DNA of 48,851 nucleotides from assembly GCA_000466585.1 (NCBI GenBank), contig KE993507.1:1-48851 (forward strand), in the 5' to 3' direction. This DNA is from Clostridiales bacterium oral taxon 876 str. F0540. Lineage in GTDB: Bacteria > Bacillota > Clostridia > Clostridiales > Clostridiaceae. The notes under the pieces are model-generated. The model was not told where the DNA came from and did no database searches. It saw only the letters and a program-made list of their open reading frames with translations. Positions 44,246-48,851 of this stretch are shown piece by piece; within the stretch, counting starts at the first letter, position 1, and every line of letters starts with the position of its first letter. Position numbers and translations under genes: made by a program.

Positions 44246-45118
44246 TTATGAAAACTCCTCACCAATAAGGGACTTTATGCTTCTACAAAATCCATCCCAC
44301 TGCATTGGATATTCATTATTACCTTCAGAAAAATCATTGTATTCTTTCGTTATTATTGAAACACTCCAGCTTGTACCATCACAGATTGGATATTCTGGTT
44401 CATATGTAGGTTTCCAATTAAATACATCATTTTTATATAGACTTTTTACAAACTTTATCAATGAATCCTCTGATAGAGCTATTCTTTTTTCAGTCGTAGG
44501 AATATATCCATATTCCATATACTTATAATCAGCTTCTAATGTTAGAAGGTCTATACTAACTTCATATGATGAACCTGTATATCCCCCAACCCAAGCTGAT
44601 ACTTTAATAATATTACTATCAATTATACTATTCACAGGTGTCAGTATACCTCTCCATTCTTTAATCTTTTCCTCAAACTTGATAGCATTAGCAGGGCTTG
44701 AAGATGGCAAAACTGCTTGATATATAACACCATTACTTACTTCCTTATCAACTAACTTTAAATATAACTTTTCTGCTGTTTTTCCGTTAAAATATATTTT
44801 TTTTAGATTTGGATATTGAGTAAAAAACTTATTAAAATCATTTGCTTTTGGATTTCTTATACTTACATCACTACTACCATCTCGCTCACAACTCTCAAGC
44901 ACATCCCAAACAGCAATATGATTACTTAATAGAAAATCTATCTTATCTTTATATTCCTCTCTTACTTCCATCCCGTACAAGGAAAATACTATCTTCCAAA
45001 ATGCGTTCCTTTTATTTCCGTAGTATTCATTTCTTTTAATAGACTCTATACTTGGCATTGTTCCTAAAATTAACACTTGGCATTTATCATCTATTATTGG
45101 CTTAAACCCCTTCACCAT
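44246..45118 (-). CDS. DNA-deoxyinosine (hypoxanthine) glycosylase-like protein
   Basis: The first 165 residues match the UDG-superfamily HDG type: LILGTMPSIES...EYYGNKRNAFWKIV (motif 1) and LPSSSPANA (motif 2). Such enzymes remove deaminated bases such as hypoxanthine. Typical members end near 170-180 aa; this one has an extra C-terminal domain of about 120 residues with CDGTSWSVSI and EGNNEYPMQWDGFC, of unknown role. The start is ATG 45118 or the next codon GTG; the ribosome binding site is weak. It follows the TIR gene by about 220 bp, so it may be in the same island but a separate transcript. Confidence 0.75.
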   Translation of the reverse strand: MVKGFKPIIDDKCQVLILGTMPSIESIKRNEYYGNKRNAFWKIVFSLYGMEVREEYKDKIDFLLSNHIAVWDVLESCERDGSSDVSIRNPKANDFNKFFTQYPNLKKIYFNGKTAEKLYLKLVDKEVSNGVIYQAVLPSSSPANAIKFEEKIKEWRGILTPVNSIIDSNIIKVSAWVGGYTGSSYEVSIDLLTLEADYKYMEYGYIPTTEKRIALSEDSLIKFVKSLYKNDVFNWKPTYEPEYPICDGTSWSVSIITKEYNDFSEGNNEYPMQWDGFCRSIKSLIGEEFS

Positions 45119-45341
45119 TCTATATACCAACTTTCATTACTTTATTTAAGGTCATCAAGATTGTATCTATTGATAATAAAATCCCTAAATTGAATCCCAC
45201 ATTTACAAATGCACATATAATAAAATTTCATTGTGTTTACTTACATCATTAAGACTTTTTTGTTTATTTTAATTATTACAAAATATTATCCATTACTGAA
45301 TGGTATTACATTTAACCAAAATTCCTCTATTTATAAATCTA

Positions 45342-46223
45342 CTAAAATGGAATTACACTTTGCTTATTACATTCATTGTCAATTATTTCAGGGTTCTTAT
45401 TATAGAGTGTTGTAAGTTGCCTTGCATATTCATGCTTAAAGCCATAAAGTCTCACATTTCCTTCACTTGTCATTTCTACTTCTGTTAACAGTCCTAAATC
45501 ACAAAAATGATTTATAATATCTGAGTAAACTTCTGAAACTTCGCCTTCAACAGAATATACTGATGATATTAACCATTCTTCAAACTTACCAATTCCCTTA
45601 TCTTTTTGCCATGCCCATTCAAATCTATATCTCCTTTTATGTACCATATACATAAGAAATAAACACTCATTTATATTCAATTGACCAGTCATTAATAAAT
45701 CTTCTATATAATTTTCTTTTAGCTTATCCTCTACTATTCTTTTATCCTCAACTGCTACCTCGCACCTTGCTTCATTATAATTTGAAATACATGCTATTAC
45801 ATCTTTTGTATATGCAGAAACTTTTAGAATATCCTTTGAAAATAAAGATAAAATTGCTATAATATCATCTTCTTTATAGATACTTGCCAACCTTTCATTT
45901 GTAGTAAATATACCTTTCAATAAGTCTCTATAATCCTTATTCTCAATAGCTATAGGTGTTATCTTTTTATTAAACGCATATGCTATTCCCATTTCTACCT
46001 GGCATGGAATACTATTATAAAAATTATTAGATACCATAGCTAAAATGAAATCACTCTTCTGTATTTCTTGTCTTATTACATTATAGAAATTTTCTCCGAA
46101 TCCTATTAGGTTAGTATGAGCCTTAGATGAATAGAAAACTTCACATTCTAATCGTTCCAGAGCCTTTATAAATTCATTAATTAAAGAATTATCATTGTAG
46201 GAATGACTAATAAAAACCTTCAT
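45342..46223 (-). CDS. TIR-domain protein
   Basis: The N-terminal TIR domain shows KVFISHSYND at the start, CEVFYSS, KSDFILAMVSNNFYNS and CQVEMGIAYAF. Glu78 in VEMG is at the catalytic position of NAD-processing TIR domains. The remaining 150 residues are helical, with a possible winged helix near the end. Bacterial TIR proteins make or degrade NAD-derived molecules in anti-phage defence, for example Thoeris ThsB. ATG 46223 has GAGGTG seven bases upstream; the GTG at 46232 is too close. It is 16 bp after the SIR2 gene, so they are co-transcribed. Confidence 0.9.
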   Translation of the reverse strand: MKVFISHSYNDNSLINEFIKALERLECEVFYSSKAHTNLIGFGENFYNVIRQEIQKSDFILAMVSNNFYNSIPCQVEMGIAYAFNKKITPIAIENKDYRDLLKGIFTTNERLASIYKEDDIIAILSLFSKDILKVSAYTKDVIACISNYNEARCEVAVEDKRIVEDKLKENYIEDLLMTGQLNINECLFLMYMVHKRRYRFEWAWQKDKGIGKFEEWLISSVYSVEGEVSEVYSDIINHFCDLGLLTEVEMTSEGNVRLYGFKHEYARQLTTLYNKNPEIIDNECNKQSVIPF

Positions 46224-46239
46224 AAAATACACCTCATAT

Positions 46240-48003
46240 CTAATCCCAATTTAAAGTCTTTAAGAATTCATCGTATCTTCGTTTCACTTCAATTACCCTT
46301 TCTTTCTTGCAATCAAACAGTCCATGCTTCAATGGCCACCATTCATCTCCAAACTTATCAAGCTCTAAATTAACAAGATTTAATGGTGACTCTGTTGGAT
46401 TGTATGCGTACCTCCAACGAAATCTACCAATAGGTCCACAAACACTTTTTTCATTTTCTTTAAACTCCCTATACTTTATATCTATATAAATGAGTCCTAA
46501 CAAATACTCAAAGTAGTCAAAAGCTCTGTCATAATTTAAGTCTAACGGAATAACCGATTTCATAAACTCTCTTAAATAACTATGTAGATAATCACTTACA
46601 GGACTGTATCTATTAACCATATTAAGCACTCTTTCCGCCCTGGATTTTGTATCAAAAATACAGTAATTGTAAATATTCTTTCCTATTGAAGTCTGCCTAT
46701 TATGCTCTGCTTTGTCCCTACATTTTGCCTCTATTGCAATGGCATATAAATTATGATAGTTTTTTGACGCAATACTTACTATCCCTCCTGCATAGAGCAT
46801 TAATAATGCTGGATAGTTTTTTAGATTAAGCCAACCAAAATAACCATCACTTCTATTATCAAAGTTAGCAATTTGTTCTATGCTCTTTATCAATATATCT
46901 GAAAACTCCTTTGTCCCCCAGTAGCAACCAGTTATAAATAAATTTAAAAGCACCTCAATATTAGCTTCATACCTTTTAATCCTATCTAACATTAGTTGTT
47001 CATTTATAGTATCATTCATTCCAAATCTAATATTTTCATTACAAGCCTTATAAGTCTCTTCCATTATTAAATCATGTACAATTATCTTATTGTTCGGTAG
47101 CGATATATTTCTCTTTAATATCGAAACTGCCACCTTCGATGACAACGTATGTGGTTTGTAAATATCCTCTAATGCTACAACTTTTTGCTCTAAATCTTTA
47201 AAGAAGCTATCAGAGTTTTTTATATTTATTTTCTCGGCTTTTCTAAGCTCAATTAAAGCTTTAGCCTTATCGCTTGGATCATTTATACTTGTCCAATACG
47301 TAGTAAATCTATGACTTTTACATCTCTCAATACAAGAGCGTAATGCTAAATCCCAGTCACCAGACCACCCACAAATAATTAAACCAAACTCGTCAAAAAC
47401 CCTATCTAATAGTAAATTCATTTTTTCTGAGTAACTCTCTAATTCAGACTTAGTATTCTTTATTCTGGTATCTAAGTAATCTCCATGCACTTTTATTATT
47501 GTACATTGAGAATGTATCATAGGCACTGCTCCATCAATATTATCGTCATTACTTATAACTGTAGGTGTGACTCCTACTTCTTCCAAAGCACGTTCCAAAA
47601 GTCTATCAAAGTTAGTTGTTATTAAAACCTTTATAAATCCATGCTTTACTAAGTTAGCTATGGCTTTATGTGCTGTGGTAGGTGTCTTTATACCTTGCTC
47701 CCGTTCTTCATCAGTTGGTTCAAAATACCCCTTTAAAATTTGACTTCTTTCTGTAGCAGTCTTCGCAATGTCGTCTAATAAAACACTATAATCTGGTTCT
47801 TTATTAAAGGTAGATTTATACCACTCTTCTGGTGAATTACCATAATCCTCACCCTTAATTTTAGCTATCCCCTTTATTAAATCTAAAACTACTTCCCATC
47901 CAGTAGGTATTCCAGCAGATCGTGATATGCCTGAGCCAAGTAATAGTGCATATACCCCTTTATTGGAATACATTGAATATGATAATGATAATATAGAATC
48001 CAT
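46240..48003 (-). CDS. SIR2-family NADase-like protein
   Basis: A SIR2 core covers residues 1-250: GSGISRSAGIPTG at 23-35, TTNFDRLLE with N131, KVHGDY with the catalytic His173, and LIICGWSGDWDLAL at 208-221. All residues needed for NAD cleavage are present. The C-terminal 330 residues are helical and show no SLOG, STAND or Macro signature, so this is not standard Thoeris ThsA. SIR2 defence proteins usually deplete NAD when triggered. GGGGTGAG precedes the ATG. The gene lies 95 bp after the kinase and 16 bp before the TIR gene. Confidence 0.9.
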   Translation of the reverse strand: MDSILSLSYSMYSNKGVYALLLGSGISRSAGIPTGWEVVLDLIKGIAKIKGEDYGNSPEEWYKSTFNKEPDYSVLLDDIAKTATERSQILKGYFEPTDEEREQGIKTPTTAHKAIANLVKHGFIKVLITTNFDRLLERALEEVGVTPTVISNDDNIDGAVPMIHSQCTIIKVHGDYLDTRIKNTKSELESYSEKMNLLLDRVFDEFGLIICGWSGDWDLALRSCIERCKSHRFTTYWTSINDPSDKAKALIELRKAEKINIKNSDSFFKDLEQKVVALEDIYKPHTLSSKVAVSILKRNISLPNNKIIVHDLIMEETYKACNENIRFGMNDTINEQLMLDRIKRYEANIEVLLNLFITGCYWGTKEFSDILIKSIEQIANFDNRSDGYFGWLNLKNYPALLMLYAGGIVSIASKNYHNLYAIAIEAKCRDKAEHNRQTSIGKNIYNYCIFDTKSRAERVLNMVNRYSPVSDYLHSYLREFMKSVIPLDLNYDRAFDYFEYLLGLIYIDIKYREFKENEKSVCGPIGRFRWRYAYNPTESPLNLVNLELDKFGDEWWPLKHGLFDCKKERVIEVKRRYDEFLKTLNWD

Positions 48004-48098
48004 CTACTCACCCCTGATAAAAAAATTGTTTAAAGGCTATTCATCAATTTAATAGTTATTACACAGAATACTGGATATATCGCTGGTTAATCTAACTC

Positions 48099-48851
48099 TT
48101 ATAAATTATACATAGATATATACTCATAAATCTTGTTAATATTAAAATCTAAAATACTTGAATTATATATGTGCATTACATTTACATACTGGATTTCTTT
48201 TTCTAATTCATCTAATTGAAAAGCAAACGGCTCTGGTCTTCTACTTGTTGAAAGACCACTATTAGTATTTTCAAGAAGTACCCACTCAGCATAAATTTCG
48301 CCTTCCTTCTCTAATAGTAAAATGTTGAACCCTTTCTTATCATCTACATATAATCCTCCCCATGCTACAACCTTTCTTTTATTTAGATATGGAGTTTGAT
48401 TTTCTATGACAGTCGCTAACTCTCCAAAAAAGTTATTTCGTTGAACTTTTCTAATAAAGTTACGTTCAATAATTGGTTCTAATACTACTTCAATACTTCT
48501 TCCTGATATTAAAGAAATTTTTATCCTATTACTCATGTATAACCTATCACTGTAAGTAATATTAATATTTCCTTGCGGATATAATTTATTAAAATTCTCA
48601 ATAAATTGCTCAATTGGATTTAATATGTCTTTTTTAAATTGATAATTTATAAGCTTACAAAAATCTTCTTCCTGCTTTTTTTGCTTCTTCTCCTCTAATT
48701 CTTTTTGAGCTACACTGTTATCCTTAGCCAAACGGTTTTTTAGCATAGCTTCTATCACACCTGAAAATTCTGATTTATTATTAATATCATTTCCTAAATA
48801 TTTTTCTATTTCATCCCAGCTTTTAAATCTGCTGTTTGTTGACTTTTCTAA
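48099..48851 (-). CDS. Ser/Thr protein kinase, C-terminal part (gene starts at 820)
   Basis: This is the in-frame continuation of the kinase gene across the circular junction. 48851-48818 repeats 34-1 and ends the kinase domain (LEKSTNSRFKSWDEIEKYL). A lysine/glutamate-rich helix (ELEEKKQKKQEEDFCKL) follows, then a 160-residue mixed alpha/beta domain that I do not recognise, ending in INKIYEYISMYNL. An internal ATG at 48758 would give a 219-aa product but has no ribosome binding site. The extra domain may sense a signal or bind the SIR2/TIR partners. Confidence 0.88.
   Translation of the reverse strand, partial: LEKSTNSRFKSWDEIEKYLGNDINNKSEFSGVIEAMLKNRLAKDNSVAQKELEEKKQKKQEEDFCKLINYQFKKDILNPIEQFIENFNKLYPQGNINITYSDRLYMSNRIKISLISGRSIEVVLEPIIERNFIRKVQRNNFFGELATVIENQTPYLNKRKVVAWGGLYVDDKKGFNILLLEKEGEIYAEWVLLENTNSGLSTSRRPEPFAFQLDELEKEIQYVNVMHIYNSSILDFNINKIYEYISMYNL
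48818..48851. repeat. Terminal direct repeat (circular overlap), right copy
   Basis: Identical to bases 1-34. Removing it leaves a 48,817-bp circle. Confidence 0.93.

Noticed and set aside
45342..48003. Standard Thoeris (ThsA/ThsB)
   Set aside because: SIR2 and TIR are present, but the SIR2 partner has no visible SLOG or Macro domain and a kinase is in the operon; only a Thoeris-like label is justified.
48099..48758. Separate 219-aa gene
   Set aside because: Its frame is open upstream through the circular junction into the kinase domain, and its ATG lacks a ribosome binding site; it is the kinase C terminus.
1..48851. CRISPR array or Cas genes linked to the Tn7-like module
   Set aside because: No regularly spaced direct repeats of 25-40 bases with spacers and no Cas protein motifs were seen; the target selector is TnsD-sized.

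Overview
The window is almost certainly one complete circular molecule of about 48,817 bp, opened inside a gene. Bases 1-34 and 48,818-48,851 are identical. Joining the ends makes a Ser/Thr kinase gene continuous, in frame, across the junction. The DNA is very A+T-rich, has strong GGAGG-type ribosome binding sites and many TTG/GTG starts. It carries a ParM/ParR partition pair, a candidate replication gene beside a 1.2-kb non-coding region, and no rRNA or housekeeping genes. This fits a low-copy plasmid of a Clostridium-like Firmicute. The host assignment is an inference from composition and gene families, not a database match.

Layout. (1) 43.4 kb through the junction to 0.8 kb is a minus-strand defence-like island: zinc-ribbon protein, inosine-type DNA glycosylase, TIR protein, SIR2 protein and a Hanks-type kinase. 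Kinase, SIR2 and TIR look like one operon. (2) 1.1-4.1 kb holds a superfamily 1 helicase split by a one-base frameshift. (3) 4.4-10.4 kb is a Tn7-like operon tnsA-tnsB-tnsC-tnsD(TniQ). Its TnsA has lost two of three catalytic residues. An HNH protein with repeated modules and a small tyrosine recombinase lie upstream. (4) 13.2-16.1 kb has single genes separated by related stem-loop repeats. They are a UPF0489 protein, a MazF-Schlafen fusion and, just upstream of the fusion, an RNA unit with the two halves of a tRNA in permuted order. (5) 16.1-18.8 kb: a zinc-finger protein, a small HTH regulator and parM-parR. (6) 19.6-26.3 kb: a type III restriction-modification operon with extra small genes. 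(7) 26.5-33.8 kb: unknown proteins, a NERD protein with an XRE regulator and operator repeats, a four-helix-bundle protein and a RecD2-like helicase. (8) 34.3-43.4 kb: the candidate Rep gene, hairpin-rich non-coding DNA, a short strong sRNA unit, small genes, a degenerate Fic protein, a GGDEF protein, an XRE-receiver fusion and a helically phased short-repeat array.

How it fits together. Maintenance is probably provided by ParMR, the Rep candidate and the repeat-rich non-coding regions. Much of the rest is mobile or defensive: type III R-M, SIR2/TIR/kinase, NERD, MazF-Schlafen, HNH proteins and a Tn7-like transposition module. The strongest candidates for undescribed biology are the permuted tRNA-like RNA next to the MazF-Schlafen gene, the kinase-SIR2-TIR operon, and the Tn7-like module with an inactivated TnsA site.
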